Positions 18,725 through 27,727 of a stretch of DNA of 64,000 nucleotides are shown here, piece by piece. The position numbers were made by a program, and so were the translations under genes. Location of the stretch: the NCBI RefSeq assembly GCF_024648885.1, contig NZ_JANBBF010000008.1:1072178-1136177 (forward strand), given 5' to 3'. The DNA comes from Prauserella salsuginis. GTDB taxonomy: Bacteria > Actinomycetota > Actinomycetes > Mycobacteriales > Pseudonocardiaceae. The number at the start of each line of letters is the position of its first letter. Positions within the stretch are counted from its first letter, which is position 1. Under the pieces are notes generated by a model. The model worked only from the letters and a program-made list of their open reading frames with translations. It did no database searches and had not been told where the DNA came from.

Positions 18725-19492
18725 TCACGTCCGGTAGTCCGCCGCGGCCAGCACCTGCTCGGCGACCACGAGATCGTGCGGGTAGGTGATCTTGAAGTTC
18801 TGCTGTTCCCCGCGCACCCACCGCACCGGAAGCTCGGAGAACCGTTCCATCACCGAGGCCGTGTCGGTACCCACGAAGTCATCCCGCGCCGCACGTTCGT
18901 AGACCTCGAGCAGCGGCCCGGCACGGAATCCCTGCGGCGTCTGGGCACGCACGATCGACGCCGGCTCTGCGCCGGTGAGCGCACCCGCCTCGTCCACGGC
19001 CACCAGGTCGCCCGCCGGCAGTGCCGGGATCGCACCGCCGTGCTCGCGGGCTTCGTGCAGCACCCCCGCGATCAGGGCGGGACTCACCAGCGGCCGGGCG
19101 GCGTCGTGGATCAGGACGGTGTCCACCGAACCCTCGTCGATGCGGCTCGACAGCCAGCGCAGTGCGCGCAGCTCCGACTCCTGCCGCGTCTCGCCGCCGT
19201 AGACGACCTCCACCGGGGCGTCGACCTCGCGGTCCAGCACCCAGTCCACCAGGTCCTTGTCCTGCGGGCGTGTGACCAGCAGGAGGACACCGATATCCGG
19301 GACCCGCGCGAACGCGTCGAGCGACCACGACACCAGTCTGCGCCCCGCCAACGGCAGGTACACCTTGTTCATCTCCGCGCCGACCCGCGTCCCGGCCCCG
19401 CTGGCCAGCACGACGCCGGCCGCGGGTGGAACCCGGCGGCTCCGGCCCGCCGAGCCACGCCGGGTTCTCCGTTCCGCCACGGCGGAGATCAT
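18725..19492 (-). CDS. ispD: 2-C-methyl-D-erythritol 4-phosphate cytidylyltransferase (IspD) paralogue in a catabolic operon
   Basis: A 255-residue nucleotidyltransferase of the IspD family. The CTP-binding loop reads ASGAGTRVG, then MNKVYLPL with Lys43; IHDAARPLV, RAQTPQGFR, GTDTASVMER and FKITYPHDLVVAEQVL follow. The catalytic features look complete. IspD turns MEP and CTP into CDP-methylerythritol in isoprenoid synthesis. The actinobacterial housekeeping copy usually sits next to carD and ispF, so this one may be a second copy with a polyol-phosphate substrate linked to the operon. It begins 12 nt after the E2 stop. A basic 20-residue N-terminal extension may be over-called. Confidence 0.85.
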   Translation of the reverse strand: MISAVAERRTRRGSAGRSRRVPPAAGVVLASGAGTRVGAEMNKVYLPLAGRRLVSWSLDAFARVPDIGVLLLVTRPQDKDLVDWVLDREVDAPVEVVYGGETRQESELRALRWLSSRIDEGSVDTVLIHDAARPLVSPALIAGVLHEAREHGGAIPALPAGDLVAVDEAGALTGAEPASIVRAQTPQGFRAGPLLEVYERAARDDFVGTDTASVMERFSELPVRWVRGEQQNFKITYPHDLVVAEQVLAAADYRT

Positions 19493-19504
19493 ACGAGACC
19501 GGGC

Positions 19505-20863
19505 TCATCCGAGTTGGCCGCCGAGCAAGTCACCGATCGTCGCCAGCAGCCGTGCGCCCGCGACACCGTCGGCGACCCGGTGATCGACGGTGAGCCCGAG
19601 CGTGCACCGCAGCCGGGTGCCGATCCCGCCCGGCACCGGCACCACGCGGGGTTCGACCGTGCCGACGGCCAGTGCGGTCGCTTGCGGCGGAGTCAGCAGG
19701 GCCTGGAAACCGCCGACGCCGCTGCCGCCGAGGTTCGACATCGTGCTCGACGCGGTCGCCGACAGCTCCGACAGTTCCAGCCTGCCCGTCCTGGCCCGCG
19801 TGACGACGTCGTCGATGCGCCGGGCCAGCGTCGGCAGGTCGCCGGAGTCCGGATCGGTCAGCACCGGCGCGAGCAGTCCCCGCTCGGTGTCGACGGCGAT
19901 CGCGACGGACAGCCGGTCGCAGGGCTGCACCCCGCCGTCGGTCCAGGTGGCGTTGAGCTCGGGATGCCTGCGCAGCGCGGCGGCGAGCACGCGGGTGAAC
20001 ACGACCGTCCAGCTCACGCCGTCGCGCCGACGCTGCGCCTCGTCGAGGTCGACGTCTCGGTACAGCACGAACTGCGGCACGTCGGTGCTCGCCGTCATGC
20101 GGCGGGCGATCGCGGCGCGGCCGTCCCGTCTCCGGGTCGGGGAACCCGCCGGAGATGCGGGTGCTTCCGGTGGCTTCGTGCCTGCCCGAGGTTCCGTGGC
20201 GGGCAGATCGGCCACCCGGATCGTGTCCCACGGGCCGGTCGGGGTGAGCGCCGCGAGGTCCACTCCCCGTTCGGCCGCCAACCGGCGCGCGGCGGGCACT
20301 GCGGCGGGCGGGCGAGGTGGCGCGGCTCCAGCGGCGCCGTTGACCCCCGCGGCCGCCGGGGTGACGCCTGCTACTGCGGGAGCCGTGTTCGCCGCCGGCG
20401 GCACCGTCTCGGGCGGGGTCGCCGCGGGCGGGGTCGCCGACTCGGACGGCTGCGCACCCGATGCGGCGCCCGCAGGCTCCGGCTCTAACTCTGACTCCGG
20501 TCCTGGCTCCGGTCCTGGCTCCGGCTCCGGTGCGGGCTCGGCGTCCGGAGATGGCGAAGCCCCGGGCTCGGGTTCCGGTTCGGGGTCGTCGAACAGCCCG
20601 TCCAGGAGGTCCTCGGCCTCGGATTCGACGTAGGCGATGGGATCGCCGACGGCGATGACGTCCTCGGGGGCGGCGACGAGACGGGCGAGCACCCCGTCGA
20701 CCGTCGCCTCGACCTCCATGTCGACCTTGTCCGTCGTGACCTCGCAGACGACCTCACCCTGGCGAATCTCGTCGCCCTCGGCCTTGTGCCACGCGACGAA
20801 CACGCCCTCGGTCATGGTCATCGACATCTTCGGCATGACCAGGGGTACCTGCTTGTTCACCAT
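19505..20863 (-). CDS. dihydrolipoamide acyltransferase (E2) of an acetoin/pyruvate-dehydrogenase-type complex
   Basis: A 452-residue E2. Residues 1-78 are one lipoyl domain with the modified Lys46 in [10 protein letters not shown]. An acidic Pro/Glu linker and an Ala/Pro linker follow, then a peripheral-subunit-binding domain around residues 190-225 ([16 protein letters not shown]) and a catalytic core ending in TVDHRVADG, with His428 and Asp432. It would transfer the acyl group made by the linked E1 to CoA. The ATG lies within the 3' end of the E1beta gene (7-nt overlap; the next codon GTG would give a 4-nt overlap). No E3 gene is in this operon. Confidence 0.92.
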   Translation of the reverse strand: MVNKQVPLVMPKMSMTMTEGVFVAWHKAEGDEIRQGEVVCEVTTDKVDMEVEATVDGVLARLVAAPEDVIAVGDPIAYVESEAEDLLDGLFDDPEPEPEPGASPSPDAEPAPEPEPGPEPGPESELEPEPAGAASGAQPSESATPPAATPPETVPPAANTAPAVAGVTPAAAGVNGAAGAAPPRPPAAVPAARRLAAERGVDLAALTPTGPWDTIRVADLPATEPRAGTKPPEAPASPAGSPTRRRDGRAAIARRMTASTDVPQFVLYRDVDLDEAQRRRDGVSWTVVFTRVLAAALRRHPELNATWTDGGVQPCDRLSVAIAVDTERGLLAPVLTDPDSGDLPTLARRIDDVVTRARTGRLELSELSATASSTMSNLGGSGVGGFQALLTPPQATALAVGTVEPRVVPVPGGIGTRLRCTLGLTVDHRVADGVAGARLLATIGDLLGGQLG

Positions 20864-21927
20864 CGCCGCACCAACTCCCCCGCCTTCGCCACGATGTCGT
20901 CGACCTGCGGGACGGCCGCCTGTTCGAGTTGCGGCGCGTACGGGATCGGCACGTCGAGTCCGCACAGCCGGGACACCGGCGCCTGCAACCTGCCGAACGC
21001 GGGTGACTCGACGATCCTCGCCGCGATCTCGGACATGAACCCGCCGGTCTTGGGAGCCTCCTGTACCAGCAGTGCCCGCCCTGTCGCGGCGACACTGTCC
21101 ACAATGGTCTGATCGTCGAGTGGACGGAGCGTGCGCGGGTCCAGCACGCTCGCCGACACGCCGTCCGCGGCGAGTCGCTCGGCCGCCTCCAGGGCGCGCG
21201 ACACCATCACGCCGGTGGCCACGATCGTCACGTCCCCACCGGTGCGCCGGACCGCCGTCTCGCCCAGGGGCACCCGCACGGGTTCCTCCGGCACCGGACC
21301 GCTCTGCTTGTAGAGCAGTTTGTGTTCGAGGACGATCACCGGGTTCGGATCGTCGATGGCGCTGAGCAGCAGGCCCTTCGCGTCCGCGGCCGTGCTCGGC
21401 ATGACCACCTTCAGCCCCGGCACGTGGGCGAACCACGCCTCAAGACTCTGCGAATGCTGGGCGGCCGCCCCGGTTCCGGAACCGCCGGGCGCCCGCAGCA
21501 CCATCGGCACGGTCGCGGCACCGCCGAGCATGAAGTGGATCTTCGCGGCCTGGTTGGCGATCTGGTCCATCGCCTGCGCCGTGAAGTCGGAGAACTGGAT
21601 CTCCACGATCGGGCGCATGCCGGCCAGCCCGGCGCCGACAGCGGCGCCGACGATGCCGAGTTCGCTGATCGGGGTGTCGCGCACCCGTTCGGTGCCGAAC
21701 CGGTGGACCAGGTCGCCGCTGACGCCGAACGCACCGCCGTAGGTGCCGACGTCCTCGCCGAACAGGAACACCCGCTCGTCGGCAGCCATGGCCTGCGCCA
21801 TCGCCTCGCGTACGGCCTCGGAGTAGGTCAGCGTGCGCGGCTCGGCCGCCGCGGGGGTCGCCGAACCAGTGACCGGTCCCGACTCGGGCGCCGCGGCGCC
21901 GTTCACCGTTTCGCTCGTCGTCGTCAT
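20857..21927 (-). CDS. thiamine-dependent dehydrogenase E1 beta subunit (AcoB/PdhB-like)
   Basis: A 356-residue transketolase-like beta subunit. A roughly 30-residue disordered start is followed by [51 protein letters not shown] and [20 protein letters not shown]. These boxes are closest, by eye, to acetoin dehydrogenase E1 beta and pyruvate dehydrogenase E1 beta. It forms the heterotetrameric E1 with the upstream alpha subunit. The start overlaps the alpha stop in an ATGA. Confidence 0.93.
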   Translation of the reverse strand: MTTTSETVNGAAAPESGPVTGSATPAAAEPRTLTYSEAVREAMAQAMAADERVFLFGEDVGTYGGAFGVSGDLVHRFGTERVRDTPISELGIVGAAVGAGLAGMRPIVEIQFSDFTAQAMDQIANQAAKIHFMLGGAATVPMVLRAPGGSGTGAAAQHSQSLEAWFAHVPGLKVVMPSTAADAKGLLLSAIDDPNPVIVLEHKLLYKQSGPVPEEPVRVPLGETAVRRTGGDVTIVATGVMVSRALEAAERLAADGVSASVLDPRTLRPLDDQTIVDSVAATGRALLVQEAPKTGGFMSEIAARIVESPAFGRLQAPVSRLCGLDVPIPYAPQLEQAAVPQVDDIVAKAGELVRRW

Positions 21928-22955
21928 CCTCGGGTTCCTCCGGCGATCGATTCCCCTGCTGGGGCGTACACGGCGTCGGTCAACGTGGCGGCGTCGGCGT
22001 CCGGCGCGGCGGTCGCCGTGCGGATCGCCTCCCGCACCCGGTCGCGGGCGAGCGTGCGACACTCCTCGACGTCCGATTCGGACAGCGTGGGTACTTCGGA
22101 CGACGCCGATCCCGCCGCACCTCCGCCGGTGACGACCGCTTCGAACGCCGCGATCGGGTCGCGTTCGCGCCAGCTCTCGATCTCCTCGCGGGTGCGGTAG
22201 AGGTTCTTGTCGCTCTTGGAATGCCCCTTCCACCGGTACGTCAGCGCCTCCACGAAGGACGGCCCACCGCCCGACCGGGCGCGCTGCACGGCCTCGGCGA
22301 CGACGTCGTGCACGGCCTGCGGATCGTTGCCGTCCACCGTCACACCCGGAATGCCGTACCCGCGGGCGCGTTCGGCGAGCGTGTCGACGTTGAACGCCCG
22401 GTCCACCGACATCGACATCCCGTAGCGGTTGTTCTCGCACACGAACACGACGGGCAGGTCCCAGATCGCGGCGAGGTTGACGCCTTCGTGCCAGGCACCC
22501 TCGTTGACCGCGCCGTCGCCGAAGAAGCTCACGACGACCTGCGAGCCCCCGCGCATGCGCACCGCCAGGCCGGCACCCGCGGCGATGGGTACGCCGCCCG
22601 CGACGATGCCGTTGGCGCCGAGGTTTCCGGTGGCGACGTCGGCGATGTGCATCGAACCGCCGCGGCCCCGGCAGTAGCCGGTCTCCTTGGCCAGCAGCTC
22701 GGCCATCATCGCGTCCAGCTTCGCGCCCTTCGCGATGCAGTGTCCGTGGCCGCGGTGGGTCGAGGTGATGTAGTCGCCTTCGGACAGTGCCATGCAGGCG
22801 CCCGTCGGCACGGCCTCCTGGCCGATCGACAGGTGCATCGTGCCGTGCATGAGCCCGCGCGCGAACATGTCGTCCACCGCCTCCTCGAAGCGGCGGATCG
22901 TCCACATGGTGGTGAGGGCGTGTTTGGCCCGGCCCGCCTCGGTTGTCAGCGTCAC
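21924..22955 (-). CDS. thiamine-dependent dehydrogenase E1 alpha subunit (AcoA-like)
   Basis: A 343-residue alpha subunit. The thiamine diphosphate motif runs from GDG at residue 146 to NN at 175-176. The stretches [30 protein letters not shown] and [12 protein letters not shown] are characteristic of acetoin-dehydrogenase-type E1 alpha rather than of branched-chain enzymes. Acetoin dehydrogenase cleaves an acyloin (methyl ketone with adjacent hydroxyl) and passes the two-carbon unit to E2 as acetyl. The GTG start overlaps the preceding gene's stop by 4 nt. Substrate is not proven by sequence. Confidence 0.92.
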   Translation of the reverse strand: MTLTTEAGRAKHALTTMWTIRRFEEAVDDMFARGLMHGTMHLSIGQEAVPTGACMALSEGDYITSTHRGHGHCIAKGAKLDAMMAELLAKETGYCRGRGGSMHIADVATGNLGANGIVAGGVPIAAGAGLAVRMRGGSQVVVSFFGDGAVNEGAWHEGVNLAAIWDLPVVFVCENNRYGMSMSVDRAFNVDTLAERARGYGIPGVTVDGNDPQAVHDVVAEAVQRARSGGGPSFVEALTYRWKGHSKSDKNLYRTREEIESWRERDPIAAFEAVVTGGGAAGSASSEVPTLSESDVEECRTLARDRVREAIRTATAAPDADAATLTDAVYAPAGESIAGGTRG

Positions 22956-24253
22956 CGGACCGTCACCTCCTCGCCCGCGAGCAGCCGGTCCTGCAGCCGC
23001 CGCAGCGTGGCGATCGTCGTGCTCTCGTCCACGGCGACGTCCTCGGCCGTCAGCACCGTGCCCTCCGGGACGTCACGCAGCACCCTGCCGCCCGCGACGA
23101 GGCCGAGCGGAAGGTGCCCGTCGTCGCGCACCGCCGTGGCCCGGTCGGTGATGCCGTACACGGTCTCCCCGCCGATACCGTCGATCGCCTCGCCCGCGGC
23201 GAGATCGCGCTTGGCGACCGCGAGGACCTCGGCGTTCCACGCGACCGGGGCGAGACTCGGCGTGCGGTCCAGCACGGCCTCGGCGACCGACAGCGGCGCC
23301 TCGACGCTCGCCAGGTGGTACGGGCGGTAGAACGCGTAGTAGGGGCCCTTGCCCATGCCCAGGTAGGCCATCTCGGACACGACCGCGGGGTGGTCGCTGC
23401 GGCCGATGACGAACACGCCGGGAGCGACCGGGCCGGTGCAGTAGTCCACCATGCCCTCCCCGGGCAGCACGCCGCCGTCGGCCTCCGGCCGGAACGTCTC
23501 CGCAAGCGCCTCGACCGTGCTGTGCGGACCGGTCATGCCCCGGGACGGCACGGCCAGATCCACGCCGTTGGCGAGCGCCGCCATCTCGATCATCGTCTTC
23601 GAGCCGTCGACGAAGCTGGCGAGCATGTGCGGGTTCATGCCCTTCGCCTCGGCCTCCTCGGTCAGCGACGCGGGCGTGGCCGATGGGCGGAGCGGATTGT
23701 TCTTGCCCTTGCCCGCGCAGACGACGTCGAACCCGATGTCGCGCACGTAGTCGGCGAGGGCCTTGCATTCGACGGGTTCGTCGCCGCGGCACACCGTGTA
23801 CACGCGGCCGGTCCGTTCGGCGACGGTCTTCAGCAGGTAGCCGATGGTCACGTCGCACTCGACGTTCAGCATCGCGATGTCCTGGCCCGCGAGCAGGCCG
23901 TGGAACGCCACCTGGGCACCGACCTCGGGGACGCCGCTCGCGTCCACGAGTACGTCCAGCGGCAGCGCGGTCAGCGCGGTCGCGTCCTCGGTGACGACCG
24001 GCGTGCCGGCCTCGATCATCCGCGACAGCTCGGCGCGGTCACCGCTCAGCACGGCGTCCCCGCACCCCGCTTCGGCGAAAGCGCGGCGGCCGCGATCGGG
24101 GGCGATGTCGGCGATCGCGGCGACCTCCATCCCGGCGATCCGGCTCGCCTGCACCACGAACCCGAGCCCCATCTGCCCCGCACCGACGAGCCCTACCCGG
24201 ACCGGACGGCCCAGTTCCCGTTCCCGTGCTCGCAGCCGATCGACATACCTCAT
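22952..24253 (-). CDS. NAD(P)-dependent oxidoreductase of the DRL / homoserine-dehydrogenase-like family with C-terminal SAF domain
   Basis: A 433-residue enzyme. A Rossmann fold is visible at residues 20-33 ([14 protein letters not shown]), a [10 protein letters not shown] box at about 103-112, [11 protein letters not shown] at 130-140 and a lysine-rich [10 protein letters not shown] at 181-190. The last 85 residues look like a SAF domain ([10 protein letters not shown], then [17 protein letters not shown]). The nearest characterised relatives I recall are the DXR-like (DRL) reductoisomerases of Brucella, which interconvert deoxyxylulose 5-phosphate and MEP, and homoserine dehydrogenases. 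It is the first gene of the six-gene operon, with GGAGG before the ATG and palindromic operators upstream. The assignment to DRL activity is inference. Confidence 0.75.
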   Translation of the reverse strand: MRYVDRLRARERELGRPVRVGLVGAGQMGLGFVVQASRIAGMEVAAIADIAPDRGRRAFAEAGCGDAVLSGDRAELSRMIEAGTPVVTEDATALTALPLDVLVDASGVPEVGAQVAFHGLLAGQDIAMLNVECDVTIGYLLKTVAERTGRVYTVCRGDEPVECKALADYVRDIGFDVVCAGKGKNNPLRPSATPASLTEEAEAKGMNPHMLASFVDGSKTMIEMAALANGVDLAVPSRGMTGPHSTVEALAETFRPEADGGVLPGEGMVDYCTGPVAPGVFVIGRSDHPAVVSEMAYLGMGKGPYYAFYRPYHLASVEAPLSVAEAVLDRTPSLAPVAWNAEVLAVAKRDLAAGEAIDGIGGETVYGITDRATAVRDDGHLPLGLVAGGRVLRDVPEGTVLTAEDVAVDESTTIATLRRLQDRLLAGEEVTVR

Positions 24254-24330
24254 CCGCGTTTCCTCCGGTCCGCTTCGTCGCGCCTGATGCGGGTGAACGT
24301 GCACACCTCCGCATTGCACGGCCGCGTTTG

Positions 24331-24340
24331 CACATATGTG
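24331..24340. promoter_or_regulatory. operator-like palindrome CACATATGTG upstream of the enzyme operon (site 1)
   Basis: A perfect 10-bp palindrome within tttgCACATATGTGatt, 78 nt before the ATG of the DRL-like gene. It shares its core with two other sites in the locus, so it is a candidate operator for the SorC-type regulator. Confidence 0.65.
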
Positions 24341-24409
24341 ATTACGGTGTGCACCTTGGTTCTTCCTTGGTAGCACGGGAGATCTGCAGCACACAAGATT
24401 CAGAGATGC

Positions 24410-24421
24410 GCACATATGTGC
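24410..24421. promoter_or_regulatory. operator-like palindrome GCACATATGTGC upstream of the enzyme operon (site 2)
   Basis: A perfect 12-bp palindrome centred 79-80 bp from site 1. The spacing is close to eight helical turns, compatible with looping between two bound regulators. A half-site (acagatgtgc) lies 20 nt further on. Confidence 0.65.
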
Positions 24422-24559
24422 ACTTGCGCCGCTGCCTCACAGATGTGCGCTGCGCCGCGTGCCCACGCCATCGCGGCCGCGCCCCACCGTCCGTCGTCGC
24501 GTCGACCCACACCTCGGCCCGGGGCCGCAGTCCGGGTCCGCGGCCGTGGGCACACACAC

Positions 24560-24602
24560 GGGCGGCCGCGCATCCCGTTCGTGCCGGGAGACGCGGCCGC
24601 CC
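24560..24602 (-). terminator. hairpin downstream of the PTS operon
   Basis: An 11-bp stem (24560-24570 with 24592-24602) encloses tcccg/cggga. It lies 39 nt beyond the stop of the gutM-like gene on the same strand and separates the PTS operon from the enzyme operon promoter. Confidence 0.65.
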
Positions 24603-24640
24603 GCGCTTGTCGTGTGTCCGCCGGATCGCCGGCGGTGCGG

Positions 24641-25036
24641 TCAGGTTCGGGCCGAGCGCAGCCCGCCCGCGTTGAGTCGTCCCGCCATGCCGATCGCCTC
24701 GCGCACCGCCTTGGCGAGTGCCGCCGATCCGGCCCGCTCCTCGGCACCGTCGACCGGACCCCTCAGCTCGGTCCGCTCCGTGAACCGCGCGAACACCGAC
24801 GTTCCCTGCATCGCCTGCGCCCGCGTGATCTCACCCCGCTTGCGGTCGACCACCAGCAGCACGATCGCACCGCGGAGTCGGCCCTTCGCCCGCCCACTGA
24901 CCAGGAGCATGCCGCTGCGGTTCTCGTCGTCGGCGAGCGCGTTGACCGCGCTCTGGTACGCCAGGTGCTGCCGGTAGCTGAGCACGCCCGCCACCACGAA
25001 CGCACCGAGGATCAGCACCACGGCCTGCCAGGTCAC
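24641..25036 (-). CDS. gutM: glucitol operon activator-like protein (GutM family)
   Basis: A 131-residue protein with an N-terminal membrane helix (VVLILGAFVVAGVLSY) and a compact C-terminal domain. The stretch SGRAKGRLRGAIVLLVVD, then MQGTSVFARFTE, parallels the SGRFKPRVVVAIALDD and MKGLTVFARP region of E. coli GutM/SrlM as I remember it. GutM acts as an auxiliary regulator of the sorbitol PTS operon. The GTG start overlaps the IIA stop by 4 nt. It is the last gene of the PTS operon. Confidence 0.8.
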   Translation of the reverse strand: MTWQAVVLILGAFVVAGVLSYRQHLAYQSAVNALADDENRSGMLLVSGRAKGRLRGAIVLLVVDRKRGEITRAQAMQGTSVFARFTERTELRGPVDGAEERAGSAALAKAVREAIGMAGRLNAGGLRSART

Positions 25037-25407
25037 GGCGTCGCTCCCCGGAACCCGACCCGCGCACCGGCTGCGGGCGTCGAGACCGTGCCCTTGGCGT
25101 GCACGGCGCCCGGCAACAGCTCGGTACCGTCGTCGGGGTTCAGGTACACGACGATGTGCCCGAGCGTGCTCAGGTTCTCGTGGGCCCTGTCCCCCACCGC
25201 GGTCACCTCGACCTCCTCGTCACCGATGCTGAACACGTCGCCGGTGCGGATCTCCCGCGCCGGGCCCGTAGCGGGGCCGTGCACCACGCTCACGCTCTCC
25301 AGCGCGTCCGGGATGGGGTCGGCGTACAGGATGACGACGCCGCCTTCGACCATCTCCGCGGCCTCGTCCCCGGCACGCAGGACCGTGCTCTCGTAATAGA
25401 AGCTCAT
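25033..25407 (-). CDS. PTS glucitol/sorbitol-type IIA component
   Basis: A 124-residue cytoplasmic phosphocarrier. The family layout is seen in the segments VTAVGDRAHENLSTLGHIVV and PGAVHAKGTV, which align with E. coli SrlB by eye, and His43 (in VVHGPATGP) is the likely phosphorylation site. It accepts phosphate from HPr and passes it to the IIB domain. GAGGAGG precedes the ATG; 33 nt separate it from the IIB-C1 gene. Confidence 0.9.
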   Translation of the reverse strand: MSFYYESTVLRAGDEAAEMVEGGVVILYADPIPDALESVSVVHGPATGPAREIRTGDVFSIGDEEVEVTAVGDRAHENLSTLGHIVVYLNPDDGTELLPGAVHAKGTVSTPAAGARVGFRGATP

Positions 25408-25440
25408 GTGTTCCTCCTCGAACCCGAACTCGCCGGCCCG

Positions 25441-26553
25441 CTAGAGACCGAAGCTTGCGGCCCACGCGATGACGACCGCAAGTGGCGACGTGATCATGCG
25501 GCTGATCAGCACGGCAGGTGTGCCGACCGCCACGGTTTCCGGTTTCGCCTCACCGAGCGCCAGGCCGACGGGCACGAAGTCGCAGCCCACCTGCCCGTTG
25601 ATGGCGAACAACGTCGGCAGCGCGTACTGCACCGGCAGCGCACCGATGGCGATCTGACTGCCCATGAGGGTGCCGACCACCTGCGCGATGGCGGCGCCCG
25701 GACCGAGCACCGGCGACAGGAACGGCAGCGCGACCACGAAACTGATCGCGAGCAGGCCGAACGGGTTACTCGCGATCGGCGAGAGCACCCGGCCCATCCA
25801 CTCGGCCACGCCCGTGTACATGACGATACCGAGCAGCAGGCTCACATAGGCCATGAACGGCAGGATGGTCTTCAGCGTCAGGTCGACCGTCTGCCTGCCC
25901 GCAGCCAGCATCGTGTTGACGAAGGTGCCCACGGCGGAACCGAATCCGACGAACACGTTCGTCACCGCGTGGAACGCCTTGCCCACCGGGCCGCCGACCG
26001 GCAGGGTCGCCGCCACCGCCGACGCGGACGGCCGGTCATCCCGGGGCGGCACGCCGCCGCCGGGCGCCGCACCACCCGACGCGCCGCTGCTCTCGGCGGC
26101 GCTCGGAACGCCCCCCGCCGCGACTTCGCCGTCCGATGTGGACCTGGCGATCTCGTTCATCCCCACCGCGGAGACGAACAGTTCCTCGGTGATGAACTTC
26201 GCCAGCGGGCCGCCGGGAGCTCCCGGATAGACGTCCACGGTGGGGATGCCCTTGCGCGGGTAGACGCCGATGCGCGCGGTGCCGCCGCAGTTGATGACGG
26301 CCGCCACCACCTCGTCGTCGGGCACGGACGTGTTGAACCCGTCCACCGCTTCGGCCCCGGTGAGGTCGGCGATCTTCTGCGCCACCGGGTGGATCCCACC
26401 GCCGGTCACCGACAGGACCTTCGTGCGCGTTTCGTCCGCCCGCAGTGTCAGGCCGGGCCCCCAGCCACCTGCGCCCGCGCGCACGAAGACCGTGGACGAT
26501 TCCGTATCGGTCGCTGTCGTGTCCTGCCCAGCCGTCGTCTCGTGGTCGGTCAT
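25441..26553 (-). CDS. PTS glucitol/sorbitol-type IIB-C1 component
   Basis: A 370-residue membrane transporter subunit. The N-terminal IIB domain (residues 20-150) carries Cys89 in VINCGGTARIGVYPR, the site that becomes phosphorylated and donates to the polyol. A Gly/Ser/Pro-rich linker follows, then a C-terminal membrane domain of about five helices (LKTILPFMAYVSLLLGIVM and VALPFLSPVLGPGAAIAQVV). It resembles E. coli SrlE. The ATG overlaps the IIC2 stop (ATGA). The polyol transported cannot be read from sequence; the partner genes argue against simple sorbitol use. Confidence 0.92.
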   Translation of the reverse strand: MTDHETTAGQDTTATDTESSTVFVRAGAGGWGPGLTLRADETRTKVLSVTGGGIHPVAQKIADLTGAEAVDGFNTSVPDDEVVAAVINCGGTARIGVYPRKGIPTVDVYPGAPGGPLAKFITEELFVSAVGMNEIARSTSDGEVAAGGVPSAAESSGASGGAAPGGGVPPRDDRPSASAVAATLPVGGPVGKAFHAVTNVFVGFGSAVGTFVNTMLAAGRQTVDLTLKTILPFMAYVSLLLGIVMYTGVAEWMGRVLSPIASNPFGLLAISFVVALPFLSPVLGPGAAIAQVVGTLMGSQIAIGALPVQYALPTLFAINGQVGCDFVPVGLALGEAKPETVAVGTPAVLISRMITSPLAVVIAWAASFGL

Positions 26554-27200
26554 GCCTTCTCACCCGCCTTCGCCTGCTCGAATTGCCGGTCGAAATCGGC
26601 GAAGACCTCGCTACGGCCGGTCCGCTTGATCATGAACGCGGTGAGTTTCTCGGTGATGATGCCGCGAATGAAGATCACGAGGATGCCCACGAGGAAGTAC
26701 CGCAGCGCCAGCGGCACCGTGGACTCGCCGAGCTGCGTGACGCCGTTGGCGATGCCGAACCAGACGAACAGCTCACCGGCGTTCGCGTACGGGAAGAACG
26801 TCGTCACCGGGTGCACGAACGACACCGCGGAGTCGTAGAACGCGGGCTTGTACCGCTCGGGCAGGAACCGGCCGAACGAGTAGGCCATCGGGTTCGTCAG
26901 CATCAGCAGCGCGAGGATCGGCATGACCGAGTAGCGGGTGATCCACCACCGGCCGCACCACTCGACCGCACGCGTGACGCGCTGCTCGCCGATGAACGTG
27001 GTGAGCGCGTACATGAACGTGAGCAGCACGATCAGTGTCGGCAGGATGCCGGTCACGAGCTCGACGAACTGCGAGCCCGCTTCCTCGAACAGGCCGATGA
27101 AATGGGTTCCCAGCCATTCGAAGACACCCAGCACACCCCCGCTCGTCTCACCCTCCGGCTGAGCCGGCTGCTGCTGCGCCATTACAGCAAGCACTTGCAT
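26550..27200 (-). CDS. PTS glucitol/sorbitol-type IIC2 component
   Basis: A 216-residue membrane protein with several helices, corresponding to E. coli SrlA (FMYALTTFIGEQRVTRA, then MPILALLMLTNPMAYSFGRF). With the IIB-C1 subunit it forms the sugar-translocating unit. It heads the leftward PTS operon. AAGGAGG lies 7 nt before the first ATG, which is therefore preferred over a second ATG six codons later. The promoter region is shared with the divergent HPr gene and contains an operator-like palindrome. Confidence 0.92.
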   Translation of the reverse strand: MQVLAVMAQQQPAQPEGETSGGVLGVFEWLGTHFIGLFEEAGSQFVELVTGILPTLIVLLTFMYALTTFIGEQRVTRAVEWCGRWWITRYSVMPILALLMLTNPMAYSFGRFLPERYKPAFYDSAVSFVHPVTTFFPYANAGELFVWFGIANGVTQLGESTVPLALRYFLVGILVIFIRGIITEKLTAFMIKRTGRSEVFADFDRQFEQAKAGEKA

Positions 27201-27345
27201 TCCCTGGCCTCCTTCTCGGCCCCCGGCGGATATGCGCTGATAGACGTGCGGACCCGGCCGTCATCCGGCCGGTCCGGCGCCTGCATGATCGGTGCCCCGA
27301 GTCCGTTGCCCGTTCTCGTTCGCACCCGTTGCACATTGCGCTGAC

Positions 27346-27359
27346 TGCACATATGTGCA
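27346..27359. promoter_or_regulatory. operator-like palindrome TGCACATATGTGCA between the PTS and HPr/SorC operons (site 3)
   Basis: A perfect 14-bp palindrome, the longest of the three related sites, in the 257-nt divergent promoter region. A half-site (ttgcacat) lies just upstream. Its position lets one bound regulator control both operons. Confidence 0.7.
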
Positions 27360-27457
27360 AACCTTGTTCACGTTTGCCAGTGATGTGTGTAACATGCCGT
27401 CGAACCGTCGACAAGGCCCCGGAGGCGACCGGGACCGGGAAGCAAGGGAGCACCTCA

Positions 27458-27724
27458 ATGCCGGAGATCCACGTCAAGGTCGGCTCGTCCGTCGGACTCC
27501 ACGCCAGGCCGGCGAGTCAGTTCGTCAAAGCCGCGACCGCCAGCGGCAGCGACGTCCGCATCGGCAGGCCGGGCTCCGACCTCGTGGACGCTCGCAGCAT
27601 GTTGTCGGTACTGAGCCTGGCCATCGGGCACGGCGAAGAGGTCGTCCTGCGCACCGACGGCGAGGGCGCCGGCGATGCCCTCACCGAACTGTCCCGCATG
27701 CTCGAGTCCGATTTGGACGCGTGA
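27458..27724 (+). CDS. HPr phosphocarrier protein
   Basis: An 88-residue HPr. The active-site His15 lies in VGLHARPAS, and the regulatory-loop Ser47 lies in DARSMLSVLSL. It shuttles phosphate from enzyme I (not in this window) to IIA. A copy inside the transporter locus implies an HPr dedicated to this system or the genome's only copy. AAGGGAG precedes the ATG. The stop is 3 nt before the regulator's start. Confidence 0.95.
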   Translation: MPEIHVKVGSSVGLHARPASQFVKAATASGSDVRIGRPGSDLVDARSMLSVLSLAIGHGEEVVLRTDGEGAGDALTELSRMLESDLDA

Positions 27725-27727
27725 TCG

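Noticed and set aside
24254..24640. A coding gene in the 387-nt gap upstream of the DRL-like gene
   Set aside because: Frames there have no consistent third-position bias; the region is explained by operators, a promoter and a terminator hairpin.
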